64,000 nucleotides of DNA from Stutzerimonas kunmingensis (GTDB lineage Bacteria; Pseudomonadota; Gammaproteobacteria; Pseudomonadales; Pseudomonadaceae). Below, one piece after another: positions 28,252-37,278 of this stretch. The number at the start of each line of letters is the position of its first letter. Positions within the stretch are counted from its first letter, which is position 1. Location of the stretch: assembly GCF_021432085.1 (NCBI RefSeq), contig NZ_CP090366.1, positions 1,736,001 to 1,800,000 of the forward strand, read 5' to 3'. The position numbers were made by a program, and so were the translations under genes. The notes beneath the pieces are model-generated. The model was not told the origin of the DNA and made no database searches. It worked only from the letters and a program-made list of their open reading frames with translations.

Positions 28252-29661
28252 TCAGATGGCGATTCGGTCGCCGGGTTCGGGAATGCGTGCTTCCCAGTTC
28301 AGGCGCTCACGGATGGACTGCTGCAGCACCTGCATCTTCTCCAGCTCGCCGTGCACCAGGTAGAGCTCCGGACGGCTTTCGAAGTTGCTGACCCAGTCGA
28401 TGAGCTGAGACTGGCCGGCGTGGGCGGAGAACCCGCCGAGGGTATGCACCTTGGCATTCACGGCGATGCGCTGGTGCAGCAACTTGACGCTTTTCGCTCC
28501 GTCGACGATGGCACGGCCGAGGGTACCGCGTGCCTGGAAACCAGGGATCACCAGATGGCACTCCTCGCGCCAAAGGTTGTGCTTGAAGTGGTGCAGGATG
28601 CGCCCGCCGGTGCACATGCCGCTGCCAGCGATAATGATCACGCCGCTCTTGAAGCGGTTGATCGCCATCGATTCTTCCGGTGTCGGCGTGGATCGGAGGA
28701 TCGGCAACCAGCGCTCGGCGTAAAGCTTGCCGCTGGCTCCGCTCAGGGCATTGTCGATGCCGTCGAGATCCAGCTGATCCTTGTAGTGCGAGTAGATGGC
28801 GTTGGCGCCGATGGCCATCGGGCTGTCCAGGAATACCGCTTGCTGCGGCAGGCGGCCTTCCCGGTAGAAGCGCCCGAGGTAGTAGATCAGGTCCTGCGTA
28901 CGTCCGACGGCGAAGGAGGGCATCAGCACGTTGCCGCCATCGCGATGGGCCTGTTGCAGGATGCCGGCCAGCTCCTCGATCGTGTCTTCGTGGCTGCGGT
29001 GGTCGCGGTCGCCATAGGTGGACTCCATGAGCACCACGTCAGCTTCCTTGAGCACGGTCGGCGCATGCATCAGCGGCGAGCAGTCGTTGCCCAGGTCGCC
29101 CGAGAAGACCACGCGCCGTGTTCTGCCATGGTCGTGCACATCCAGTTGCACGATCGAGGAGCCGAGGATGTGACCGGCATCGTGGAAGGTCACCGCGACA
29201 CCTGGCGCGACATCGAACGTCTCGCCATAGGCGTGGGGAGTGCGCTGGCTCAACATGCGCTCGGCGTCGACGCGGGTATAGAGCGGCTGGATCATCGGTT
29301 TGCCGATGCGCGCGCGCCACTTGTTTTCCCACTCGGCATCCTTTTCCTGAATCTGCGCCGAATCCAGCAGCATCAGTTCGAGCAGCTCCGCGGTGGCATC
29401 GGTGCAGTGCACGGCGCCGCGGTAGCCGAGGGCGACCAGGCGCGGGAGCAGGCCGCTGTGGTCGATATGCGCGTGGGACAGCACCACCGCATCGAGTGTC
29501 TTGGGGTCGAAGGCGAACGCGCTGCGGTCGCTGCCGGCTTCTTCCCGGCGGCCCTGGTGCATGCCGCATTCGAGCAGAACCCTTGCACCGTCATGGGTCT
29601 CAATGAGATAGCAGGAGCCGGTTACCTGCTGAATGGCGCCTAGAAAACTGAGCAAAGCCAT
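28252..29661 (-). CDS. MBL-fold beta-CASP RNA-processing-type hydrolase
   Basis: About 469 residues. The metallo-beta-lactamase metal motif is HAHIDHSG. The beta-CASP insert and the C-terminal RMMBL segment (TLGGFSAHAGQSQLIDW) follow, the architecture of CPSF73-like nucleases such as the bacterial YSH1-type proteins. I start at the ATG at 29661, where AGGAAGG precedes it; the frame runs on to 29781. The gene is divergent from the phosphoketolase-like gene. RNase activity is inferred from the family. Confidence 0.88.
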   Translation of the reverse strand: MALLSFLGAIQQVTGSCYLIETHDGARVLLECGMHQGRREEAGSDRSAFAFDPKTLDAVVLSHAHIDHSGLLPRLVALGYRGAVHCTDATAELLELMLLDSAQIQEKDAEWENKWRARIGKPMIQPLYTRVDAERMLSQRTPHAYGETFDVAPGVAVTFHDAGHILGSSIVQLDVHDHGRTRRVVFSGDLGNDCSPLMHAPTVLKEADVVLMESTYGDRDHRSHEDTIEELAGILQQAHRDGGNVLMPSFAVGRTQDLIYYLGRFYREGRLPQQAVFLDSPMAIGANAIYSHYKDQLDLDGIDNALSGASGKLYAERWLPILRSTPTPEESMAINRFKSGVIIIAGSGMCTGGRILHHFKHNLWREECHLVIPGFQARGTLGRAIVDGAKSVKLLHQRIAVNAKVHTLGGFSAHAGQSQLIDWVSNFESRPELYLVHGELEKMQVLQQSIRERLNWEARIPEPGDRIAI

Positions 29662-29793
29662 GTTGCCTTCCTGTCTGTACGATGATGTCCACATTGCCCG
29701 CTCGGTTGCCATGACCACTTGATACATATCAGAGATAACGAATCGAGCGCTGCCTAGACTACAGCACAACCCGCTTACCAACGGAGTGAACCC

Positions 29794-32208
29794 ATGAGTC
29801 AGCTACTGCCCAGCCTTGTCGAGCTGGATCAACACGCGCAAGCCGAACCGGAGTTCGCCACCTGGCGTGTAGGTTTCGGGCCGTTCGAGCACGCGCTGGA
29901 GACCCAGGCGGCGGTGTTCCGGTTGGCCCATCAGCTGGTACAGGCAGGTCATCAGCCGGATCTGGCCAGTGTTTACCGGCTGCTGCAGGCGGTCGACCGG
30001 GTCGCCAGCGCCGGACTCTGGCTGGTGGTGCACATGACCTACGCGCGCCAGGTGCATCTGGACGGTTCGCCGTTGGCTGCCGAGGATTTCAAGCAGAACC
30101 CCGAGGGGCATACCGGCGGCGCGCTGAACATGGTGCCGGCCTATGCCGGTTACCTGGCCCTGAATGCACTGACTGGCCGCACCCGCGCCTGGCTGATGGG
30201 GCAGGGCCACTGTGTGGCGGCCGTCGATGCGCTCAACCTGCTGACGGGCAACCTGCATCCGGAGCAGGAGCAGGCCTACGCGGGCGGCGAGGCGGGCATG
30301 AATCGCCTGCTGCAGGATTTCTACGGGTACGGCCAGGCCGCCGACGGCAGTCCGCTCGCGCCGCTGGGCAGCCATGTCAATCCGCACACCGCCGGCGGCA
30401 TTGCCGAGGGCGGTTATCTCGGTTTCGCCGAGCTGCAATACGCACACATGCCGCTGCCGGGCGAGACGCTGGTGGCCTTTCTTTCCGATGGCGCGGCGGA
30501 AGAGCAGCGCGGCAGTGACTGGATTCCCCGCTGGTGGCGTGCCGAAGATTGCGGCGTCGCGCTGCCGGTGATGATTGCCAACGGGCGGCGAATCGAGCAG
30601 CGTACCGCGCTTGGCACCGAGCAGGGGCTCGAGGATTTCCGTCAGCACTTGAGTCAGTGCGGCTTCGACCCGATGCCGTTCGATGGGCGTGACCCTGCTG
30701 CTTTCGTCACCACCCTGTGGGAGATGGAGCTGCGCCTGGAGCGACGCGTGGAAGAGAAGGCGCGCGGCATTCTCAACTATCCGCTGCCGATGCCCTACGG
30801 CATCGCCGAGACGGTGAAAGGCTTCGGCTTCTATGGTGCCGGCAGCAACGCAGCGCACAACCTGCCATTGCCGGGTAATCCGAGCCGCGATGAGCAGTCA
30901 CGCGACCTGTTCAACGAGCACGCGGCGCGTCTGTTCGTACCGCAACAGGAGCTGGCTGCTTCACTGGAGCTGTTCACGCGCAGTCGCCAGGGTCGAACGC
31001 TGGAGCGCGACAATCCGCTCGCCTCGCGACGCCCGCCTGCGCCGACCATGCCGAAGTTGAACTACCGCGACGACGCCTGTTCACCAATGGCAGCGGTCGA
31101 TCGTTTCTTCGTCGAGCTGACCGCCGCCAACCCCGCGTTGCGGCCGCGGGTGGGTAATCCTGACGAGCTGGCCAGCAACCGTTTGGGCGGCGTGCTGAAG
31201 GCGCTCAAGCATCGCGTCATCGAGCCGGAAAGCGAGCTGGAGGCCGTGGACGGCGCCATCATCACCGCTCTCAACGAGGAGGCGGTGGTATCCGCCTGCC
31301 TTGCCAACCAGGGCGGCTTGAATCTGGTGGCGAGCTACGAAGCCTTCTGCGTGAAGATGCTGGGCGTGGTGCGGCAGAGCATTATTTTTTCCCGGCAGCA
31401 AAAGGAGATTGGCAGGCCTGCAGGCTGGCTCGGCTGGCCCTTGATCGCGACGTCGCACACCTGGGAAAACGGCAAGAACCAGCAGTCCCACCAAGACACG
31501 ACCTTCTGCGAGGCGCTGCTCGGAGAGATGAACGACATGGTCCGGGTGCTGTTTCCGGCCGACCACAACAGCGCCCTGGCGCTGCTGCCATCGATCTACC
31601 AGGCACGCGGCGAACTGGCCTGCCTGGTCATGCCCAAACGCGACCGGCCGTGCTACTTCGATCAGACCCAGGCCGAGCAGTTGGCGCGCGACGGCGCCAT
31701 CGTGGTCGAGGAGCAGCCGGGCAACGAGGCATTGCTGCTGATTGCCAACGGCAGCTATCAGCTGGGCGAGATGCTCCGTGCGGCCAAGCGGCTCAAGGAG
31801 GCCGACTGCGCTTATCGCCTTGTCTATCTGCAGGAGCCGGGCCGCTTCCGCGGGCCGCGCGATCATTGGGAAGTCGGGGCGCGCGCCAGCGAAGGCGTGG
31901 CGGAGCGGTTGTTCCCGGATGCGATGGAAATGCGCGTGCTGTTGACGCACATGCGGCCAGAAGTGGCGCGCGGTCACCTGTGGCCGATTCTGCCGGACGC
32001 GCGCAAGAGTTCGGCGCTCGGCTATCGCAACCGCGGAGGTACGCTGGATGAGTTCGGTATGCAGTTCGCCAATCGCGCCAGCTGGGCCAATGTGCTCGCG
32101 GCCTGTGCGCGCCTGCGCAATGTGCCGCGCACGGCACTGCTCACCAGGGAAGAGGCTGCCGCTGTAGCTGGCAAAGGTGATCCGCAGATACTGCGGGGCG
32201 ACGCTTGA
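29794..32208 (+). CDS. Phosphoketolase (XFP)-family protein, divergent subfamily
   Basis: 804 residues, the length of D-xylulose-5-phosphate/fructose-6-phosphate phosphoketolases, and collinear with them. The usual Gly-Pro-Gly-His-Gly-Gly-Pro block is replaced by MGQGHCVAAVDAL, and the TPP region reads LSDGAAEEQRGSDW rather than GDGExET. The middle segment GGLNLVASYEAFCVKML and the C-terminal EFGMQFANRASWANVLAACA are well kept. Related proteins are often labelled xylulose-5-phosphate 3-epimerase. A thiamine-diphosphate enzyme of sugar phosphates is probable, but classical phosphoketolase activity is doubtful. GGAGTGA precedes the ATG. Confidence 0.8.
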   Translation: MSQLLPSLVELDQHAQAEPEFATWRVGFGPFEHALETQAAVFRLAHQLVQAGHQPDLASVYRLLQAVDRVASAGLWLVVHMTYARQVHLDGSPLAAEDFKQNPEGHTGGALNMVPAYAGYLALNALTGRTRAWLMGQGHCVAAVDALNLLTGNLHPEQEQAYAGGEAGMNRLLQDFYGYGQAADGSPLAPLGSHVNPHTAGGIAEGGYLGFAELQYAHMPLPGETLVAFLSDGAAEEQRGSDWIPRWWRAEDCGVALPVMIANGRRIEQRTALGTEQGLEDFRQHLSQCGFDPMPFDGRDPAAFVTTLWEMELRLERRVEEKARGILNYPLPMPYGIAETVKGFGFYGAGSNAAHNLPLPGNPSRDEQSRDLFNEHAARLFVPQQELAASLELFTRSRQGRTLERDNPLASRRPPAPTMPKLNYRDDACSPMAAVDRFFVELTAANPALRPRVGNPDELASNRLGGVLKALKHRVIEPESELEAVDGAIITALNEEAVVSACLANQGGLNLVASYEAFCVKMLGVVRQSIIFSRQQKEIGRPAGWLGWPLIATSHTWENGKNQQSHQDTTFCEALLGEMNDMVRVLFPADHNSALALLPSIYQARGELACLVMPKRDRPCYFDQTQAEQLARDGAIVVEEQPGNEALLLIANGSYQLGEMLRAAKRLKEADCAYRLVYLQEPGRFRGPRDHWEVGARASEGVAERLFPDAMEMRVLLTHMRPEVARGHLWPILPDARKSSALGYRNRGGTLDEFGMQFANRASWANVLAACARLRNVPRTALLTREEAAAVAGKGDPQILRGDA

Positions 32209-32217
32209 TAAATAAAC

Positions 32218-32253
32218 CTGGCAGGACGGCGGGCCGTGGCCTGCGCCTGCCAG
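32218..32253. terminator. Hairpin between convergent genes
   Basis: CTGGCAGG and CCTGCCAG form a perfect 8-bp outer stem around a GC-rich loop, right after the phosphoketolase-like gene. There is no T-tract, so its terminator role is tentative. Confidence 0.4.
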
Positions 32254-32263
32254 CGTTCACCTG

Positions 32264-32662
32264 TTAGCGGTCGCAGTCCGAGGCCTTGTAGCGCTCGCTG
32301 GCGATGGGCTTGTTGCTCTGGTACTCGCTGAAGTCATAGCGTAGGACTGCGCCCTGGCTCATCAGCTTGCGTAGTCCTTCATTGCCACAGACGCTAACAG
32401 CGAGCTGGCTGCGCACATCGGCCGGGTTATCGCGCATCTGCGCCGCATGCCGCGGCTGTACGCTGAGATGGTTTACCAGCATGTTGTTTTCTACGGTGTA
32501 GCCCTGGTCAAGAATGTCTTCGTTGATCGCGCGGGGCGTTCCGACACTGCTTTCGCGGGCGACCTGCTCGAGCAGCTGATTCAGCTGTTGCTCCTGCAGC
32601 GAGGCGGCGTGGGCAACGGGGAGGGCGAGGCTCAGAGCGAGCAGGGTGGTCAGACGATACAT
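32264..32662 (-). CDS. PA3611-family secreted protein (quorum-sensing-regulated virulence factor family)
   Basis: 132 residues with a signal peptide (MYRLTTLLALSLALPVAHA). The mature part contains NQLLEQVARESSVGTPRAINEDILDQG and two cysteines that may form a disulfide. From memory it resembles PA3611 of P. aeruginosa, whose structure is known but whose role is not. The family name refers to expression data in that species. Periplasmic or secreted. Confidence 0.72.
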   Translation of the reverse strand: MYRLTTLLALSLALPVAHAASLQEQQLNQLLEQVARESSVGTPRAINEDILDQGYTVENNMLVNHLSVQPRHAAQMRDNPADVRSQLAVSVCGNEGLRKLMSQGAVLRYDFSEYQSNKPIASERYKASDCDR

Positions 32663-32789
32663 GGCGGTCTCCTTTTGACTGCGCTATTTCGACCGGCTGC
32701 CTGTGGTGCGGTTCATTTAACGGTGCTGGGCAGAAGTCTCGCTGGCGCTGGTAGACTGCCGCGCTTCATCGTCACCCTCGAGTCGATTC

Positions 32790-33500
32790 ATGCCCCATGC
32801 CGTAGCCCGTCTGCGCAGCGAACGCCTGGCCAAGAGCCTCAAACCCTTCGTTGCCCGCGGCTCCCGGGCGTCGCGCTGCGAGCGTTGCCGGGTACCATTC
32901 AGCCATTGCCTTTGCCCTTGGCTTCCGACGATCGAAAGCGATTGTGGTGTCTGCCTGCTGATGCACGATATCGAGCCGCTCAAGCCTAGCAATACGGGCT
33001 GGCTGATTGCCGATGTGGTGCGCGATACCTTCGCCTTCACCTGGCAGCGCACGGACGTGGACCCGCGATTGCTGGCACTGCTGGCCGATCCGCAATGGCA
33101 GCCACTGGTGATCTTCCCGGGTGAATACGCCGAGTCGAGGCGGGTGGTCGAGCAAGTTGAGCGGGAGAACGCTAAGCGCCCGCTGTTCGTACTGCTCGAT
33201 GCCACCTGGACCGAGGCGCGCAAGATGTTTCGCAAGAGCCCTTACCTGGATGGCTTGCCGGTGCTGAGCCTGCGACCGGAGGCGCTGTCGCGCTACCGGC
33301 TGCGCCGGTCGACCCGCAGTGACCATCTGTGCACCGCCGAGGTCGCAGCGCTCTGTCTGGATCTGGCTGGAGAGTCGGCCGCGGCGAACACGCTCGATGC
33401 CTTGCTCGATGTGTTCACCGAGCACTATCTGGGTGCCAAGTATCATCGCCAGCCGGACCTGCAGAACGCCGCGCATCTGGCATTGAAGCCTGCGCGCTGA
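32790..33500 (+). CDS. tapT: tRNA-uridine aminocarboxypropyltransferase (DTW domain)
   Basis: 236 residues. An N-terminal Cys cluster (CERCRVPFSHCLC) precedes the DTW-domain motif, which reads LLDATWTEARKM here, and a C-terminal YHRQP segment. TapT (YfiP in E. coli) makes the acp3U modification at position 47 of tRNA using S-adenosylmethionine. Single gene, divergent from the PA3611-like gene. Confidence 0.87.
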   Translation: MPHAVARLRSERLAKSLKPFVARGSRASRCERCRVPFSHCLCPWLPTIESDCGVCLLMHDIEPLKPSNTGWLIADVVRDTFAFTWQRTDVDPRLLALLADPQWQPLVIFPGEYAESRRVVEQVERENAKRPLFVLLDATWTEARKMFRKSPYLDGLPVLSLRPEALSRYRLRRSTRSDHLCTAEVAALCLDLAGESAAANTLDALLDVFTEHYLGAKYHRQPDLQNAAHLALKPAR

Positions 33501-33513
33501 ACTCGATTGGCCG

Positions 33514-34425
33514 TCAGGCCTTGGCAGGACTGGCTGTGGTTAGCGGCTCGGCTTTGCGCGGCCAGAGCTGTGCGGCGAGCATGCCGATGAACATCAATAC
33601 GCAGCCCATGTAGCCGCGCAGCGTCAGGCTTTCCTCAAGGAACAGTGCGCCCGCGATGGCTGCGAACACCGCTTCCAGTGAGAGGATGATCGCCGCATGG
33701 GAGGCGATCGCATGCTTCTGCGCAACGACCTGCAGCGTGTAGCCAACCGCAACGGCGAACAATCCGCCATAGATGAGGGCCGGCCCGGCGAGCCAGATGC
33801 TGGTCGGCTCGATCTCTTCGAAGATCAATGCCAGCAGCAGGCTGACCACGGCACAGGTGGCGAACTGCAGGAAGGCCAGGCGAATCGCGTCGTGGCGGCT
33901 GACGAAGAAGCTCACCAGCAGCACATGCAGGCCCCAGACGAAGGCGCCGGCCAACTGGATCCAGTCACCAGAGGCAACGGTGAAATCCTCGCCGATGCTC
34001 AGCAGCGCCATGCCGGCAACGGCGAGAAAGGCGCCGACCCAGGTTCCGAGGCCTGTCCTGTGGCCAATGATCAGTCCCAGCAGTGGCACCACGATCACGT
34101 ACAGGCCAGTGATGAATCCTGAGTTGGTCACGCTGGTAAACAGCAGGCCGACCTGCTGCAGGTTGATTCCCACGGTCAGCGCAAGCCCCATGCTCAGGCC
34201 GCCGAGCAGCAGGCCACGCTGCAGAAAGGGTTCGTGCCGGGCTTTGGTGCGGCCCTGGTAGATCACCAGTGGCAGCAGCGCGAGAGCGCCCAGGGCGAAG
34301 CGCAGGCCGGTAAATAGAAACGGGCCGATGTTGTCCATGCCGATGCGTTGGGCGACAAAGGCCGTGCCCCAGATCATGGCGGTGATCAGCATCAGGAAGT
34401 CGGCGCGGAGGGCTTGGCTACGCAT
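33514..34425 (-). CDS. DMT-superfamily transporter (EamA)
   Basis: About 303 residues, ten membrane helices in two EamA repeats (LITAMIWGTAFVAQRIGM and GAFVWGLHVLLVSFFVS). I take the ATG at 34425 as start because the first helix begins ten residues later; the frame is open to 34731 but codes no membrane sequence there. Substrate unknown; many family members export amino acids or metabolites. Confidence 0.9.
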   Translation of the reverse strand: MRSQALRADFLMLITAMIWGTAFVAQRIGMDNIGPFLFTGLRFALGALALLPLVIYQGRTKARHEPFLQRGLLLGGLSMGLALTVGINLQQVGLLFTSVTNSGFITGLYVIVVPLLGLIIGHRTGLGTWVGAFLAVAGMALLSIGEDFTVASGDWIQLAGAFVWGLHVLLVSFFVSRHDAIRLAFLQFATCAVVSLLLALIFEEIEPTSIWLAGPALIYGGLFAVAVGYTLQVVAQKHAIASHAAIILSLEAVFAAIAGALFLEESLTLRGYMGCVLMFIGMLAAQLWPRKAEPLTTASPAKA

Positions 34426-34671
34426 GTTTCGGCTCGGTCGGGAAAAGTCGCAGACTTTGCTACAAAGCGCCGCGCTTGACCACTTATTCATGGGTGGGCA
34501 TGCTTGCGCCGCTTGATTTGTTGTGGCGGGCGGCCGATATTCGGTCTGGCCGGCCGAAAATTTCACATCGGACCATCCCCGGAGCGTTGACTCGGGGTTT
34601 CTGCCGTCATCTTGTCGGCATCGGCTGCTCAAGCCGATGAAAAAGCGCCAATAAAAACTACAGGTCTGCCA

Positions 34672-35322
34672 ATGGCTGCTTATGAAATAATCATTGCCGA
34701 TGATCACCCGCTTTTCCGCAGCGCGCTGCAACAGGCGCTCACCATGGGGCTAGGGGAAAACGTACGTCTGGTGGAAGCGGCCAGCATCGCCGAACTGGAA
34801 AGCCTTCTAAATCAGGGCGCCGATTGGGATCTGGTGCTGCTGGATCTGAACATGCCTGGAGCCTATGGTTTCTCGGGGTTGGTACTGCTGAGGGGGCAGT
34901 ATCCGCATCTACCGGTAGTCATGATCTCGGCACAGGAGGACGCAGCGGTCGTTGCGCGCTCCCGTGAGTTCGGTGCCAGCGGTTTCATTCCCAAGTCCAG
35001 TTCTCTGGAAACCATCCAGGAAGCGGTACGTGCTGTTTTGGATGGCGATGTCTGGTGGCCTAGCAACATCCAGGATGTGGCCAACGTCAGCGATGAGGCC
35101 AAGGCCGCCAGCGCCGGGCTTGCCAGCCTGACGCCGCAACAGTTCCGAGTGCTGACCATGGTCTGTGACGGGCTGTTGAACAAGCAGATCGCCTACGAAC
35201 TGAGCGTTTCCGAAGCGACCATCAAGGCCCACGTTACCGCTATCTTCCGCAAGCTCGGCGTGCGTACCCGCACCCAGGCAGCGCTGTTGCTGCAGCAGAT
35301 GGGTTCCATTCCCACCAGTTGA
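34672..35322 (+). CDS. erdR: Response regulator ErdR (LuxR type)
   Basis: 216 residues. The receiver domain shows the acidic pocket IIADDHPLF, the phosphorylated Asp in LVLLDLNMPGAYGFSG and the Lys in GFIPKSS. The LuxR-type HTH is LTPQQFRVLTMVCDGLLNKQIAYEL. Sequence and length agree with ErdR, which in pseudomonads controls ethanol and acetate-related genes. The ATG at 34672 begins MAAYEIIIADDH. No histidine kinase gene is adjacent. Confidence 0.82.
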   Translation: MAAYEIIIADDHPLFRSALQQALTMGLGENVRLVEAASIAELESLLNQGADWDLVLLDLNMPGAYGFSGLVLLRGQYPHLPVVMISAQEDAAVVARSREFGASGFIPKSSSLETIQEAVRAVLDGDVWWPSNIQDVANVSDEAKAASAGLASLTPQQFRVLTMVCDGLLNKQIAYELSVSEATIKAHVTAIFRKLGVRTRTQAALLLQQMGSIPTS

Positions 35323-35336
35323 CGCCAGATATGGGC

Positions 35337-36263
35337 TCAGGCGATCGGCGGCAGCTGGATTTCATCGCTGCGGCGCACGCCTGAGGTCAGGGCGCGGCAC
35401 TGTTCGACGAACTCAAGCATGGCCGCGGTCTGATACTTGTGCGAATGCCATATGAAGTAGAACTGGCGGCGCAGGTCCAGCTCGGGCGTCGCCACCGGTA
35501 CCAGGCTGCCACGGCGAAAGGCGTCACGCAGCGCCAGTCGAGAAATACAGCCGATCCCCAGTCCCGACTCCACCGCGCGTTTGATCGCTTCGGTGTGCTC
35601 CAGCTCGAGCCGCACGTTCAGCTTGCCTGGCCGATGTCGCACAGCCTGTTCGAAGGTCATCCGCGTGCCGGAGCCCTGCTCGCGGAGAATCCACGCTTCG
35701 CTGGTCAGCTCGTCCAGGCCCACCTCGCCGCGCCCGGCCAGCGGGTGCTGCGGCGCGCAGAACACCACCAGCTCATCTTCGATCCACGGCTGGACCTCAA
35801 GGTCCGGGTGCTGGCAATCACCTTCGATCAAACCCAGATCAAGTTCGTGTTGCGCGATCTGATGCACGATGTGCGCAGTGTTGTGTACGTGCAGCTTCAC
35901 TCGGCATTCCGGGTGGCGCTGCATGAAGCTGCCAATCAGCAACGTGGCGAGGTAATTGCCGATCGTCAGCGTCGCACCGACCGCCAGTGAGCCGAAGCCG
36001 CTCTTGCCGTTGAGCAGATCCTCGATGGCGCGTGCCTGATCGAGCAGGGCAACTGCCTGCGGCAGCAGCTGTTGTCCGAGCGCGTTCAAGCAGAGCCTTT
36101 TGCCGGCTCGGTCGAAGAGCTGGCAGCCGGACTGGCGTTCCAGTTCGGCCAGCGACGTACTGGTTGCAGACTGTGACAACGATAGGCTCTCGGCTGCGCG
36201 CGACACGCTTTCCTGGCGGGCGACAGCGGCAAACACTTCGATCTGGCGGAGAGTAAAATGCAT
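35337..36263 (-). CDS. finR: LysR-family regulator FinR
   Basis: 308 residues. The N-terminal winged HTH is AVARQESVSRAAESLSLSQSATSTSLAELE; a periplasmic-binding-like effector domain follows. It is divergent from fpr with a 113-base gap, which is the known finR-fpr arrangement in Pseudomonas, where FinR activates fpr under redox stress. The name rests on that context as well as on the family. Confidence 0.8.
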   Translation of the reverse strand: MHFTLRQIEVFAAVARQESVSRAAESLSLSQSATSTSLAELERQSGCQLFDRAGKRLCLNALGQQLLPQAVALLDQARAIEDLLNGKSGFGSLAVGATLTIGNYLATLLIGSFMQRHPECRVKLHVHNTAHIVHQIAQHELDLGLIEGDCQHPDLEVQPWIEDELVVFCAPQHPLAGRGEVGLDELTSEAWILREQGSGTRMTFEQAVRHRPGKLNVRLELEHTEAIKRAVESGLGIGCISRLALRDAFRRGSLVPVATPELDLRRQFYFIWHSHKYQTAAMLEFVEQCRALTSGVRRSDEIQLPPIA

Positions 36264-36275
36264 ATCTATATAACC

Positions 36276-36297
36276 GATAACCTATATCTTTATTATC
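36276..36297. promoter_or_regulatory. Candidate FinR operator in the finR-fpr gap
   Basis: GATAA-N12-TTATC is an AT-rich inverted repeat containing the T-N11-A pattern of LysR sites. It is nearer to finR than to fpr. Confidence 0.3.
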
Positions 36298-36376
36298 CAG
36301 TTAACGAATAAAGACGCCATCGCTAGACTGGCGCCACGTAACGACGCCCGTCGCGACACCACGAGGAATTCGTAGC

Positions 36377-37153
36377 ATGAGCAATCTGAACGTAGAGCGC
36401 GTTCTCAGTGTGCACCATTGGAACGACACGCTGTTCAGCTTCAAGACCACCCGCAATGCAGGCTTGCGCTTCGAGAACGGCCAGTTCGTCATGATCGGCC
36501 TAGAGGTCGAGGGCCGTCCGCTGATGCGCGCCTACAGTATCGCCAGTCCCAACTACGAAGAGTATCTGGAGTTCTTCAGCATCAAGGTGCAGAACGGCCC
36601 GCTGACTTCTCGACTGCAGCACCTGCAGGAAGGCGACCAGATCATGGTCAGCCGCAAGCCAACCGGAACACTGGTGCTCGACGATCTGTTGCCTGGCAAG
36701 CATCTTTACCTGCTCAGCACCGGCACGGGCCTGGCGCCATTCATGAGTGTCATCCAGGACCCGGAAACCTACGAGCGCTTCGAAAAAGTCGTGCTGGTGC
36801 ATGGTGTTCGCTACGCAAACGAAGTCGCCTATCGTGAATTCATCACCGAGCACCTGCCGCAGAACGAGTTCTTTGGTGAGGCGGTGAAAGAAAAACTGAT
36901 CTATTACCCGACTGTGACGCGCGAGCCTTTCGAGAATCAGGGCCGCCTGACCGAGCTGATGCGCAGCGGCAAACTGTTCAGCGACATCGGCCTGCCTCCG
37001 ATCAATCCGCAGGACGATCGCGCGATGATTTGCGGCAGCCCGAGCATGCTGGACGAAACCAGCCAGGTGCTGGACAGCTTCGGTCTGAGCGTCTCGCCGC
37101 GGATGGGCGATCCCGGGCACTACCTGATCGAACGCGCATTCGTCGAGAAGTAG
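36377..37153 (+). CDS. fpr: Ferredoxin/flavodoxin-NADP+ reductase Fpr
   Basis: 258 residues. The FAD site is seen in RPLMRAYSIASPNYEE and the NADP site in LLSTGTGLAPFMSVI. The C-terminal GHYLIERAFVEK is family-typical. It passes electrons between NADPH and ferredoxin or flavodoxin. AGGAA lies before the ATG. The integrative element is inserted about 70 bases after its stop. Confidence 0.95.
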   Translation: MSNLNVERVLSVHHWNDTLFSFKTTRNAGLRFENGQFVMIGLEVEGRPLMRAYSIASPNYEEYLEFFSIKVQNGPLTSRLQHLQEGDQIMVSRKPTGTLVLDDLLPGKHLYLLSTGTGLAPFMSVIQDPETYERFEKVVLVHGVRYANEVAYREFITEHLPQNEFFGEAVKEKLIYYPTVTREPFENQGRLTELMRSGKLFSDIGLPPINPQDDRAMICGSPSMLDETSQVLDSFGLSVSPRMGDPGHYLIERAFVEK

Positions 37154-37212
37154 CGCATCCGCTCCACGCCGCCGCCTCGCGCGGCGGCTATCCCGGTGCG
37201 GTCTGGCATCAG

Positions 37213-37226
37213 ACGTAGGCGGCGCA
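37213..37226. repeat. Putative attL half-site (left junction of the element)
   Basis: ACGTAGGCGGCG followed by CA. The first twelve bases mirror 11 of 12 bases at 49532-49543, and CGCA (37223-37226) recurs at 49524-49527. Read as the left arm of attB plus the crossover core. Confidence 0.5.
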
Positions 37227-37278
37227 GCACTTCTTCACATTCTGGCACAATCCACCCATTCAGCAGGGAGGGTGCATT

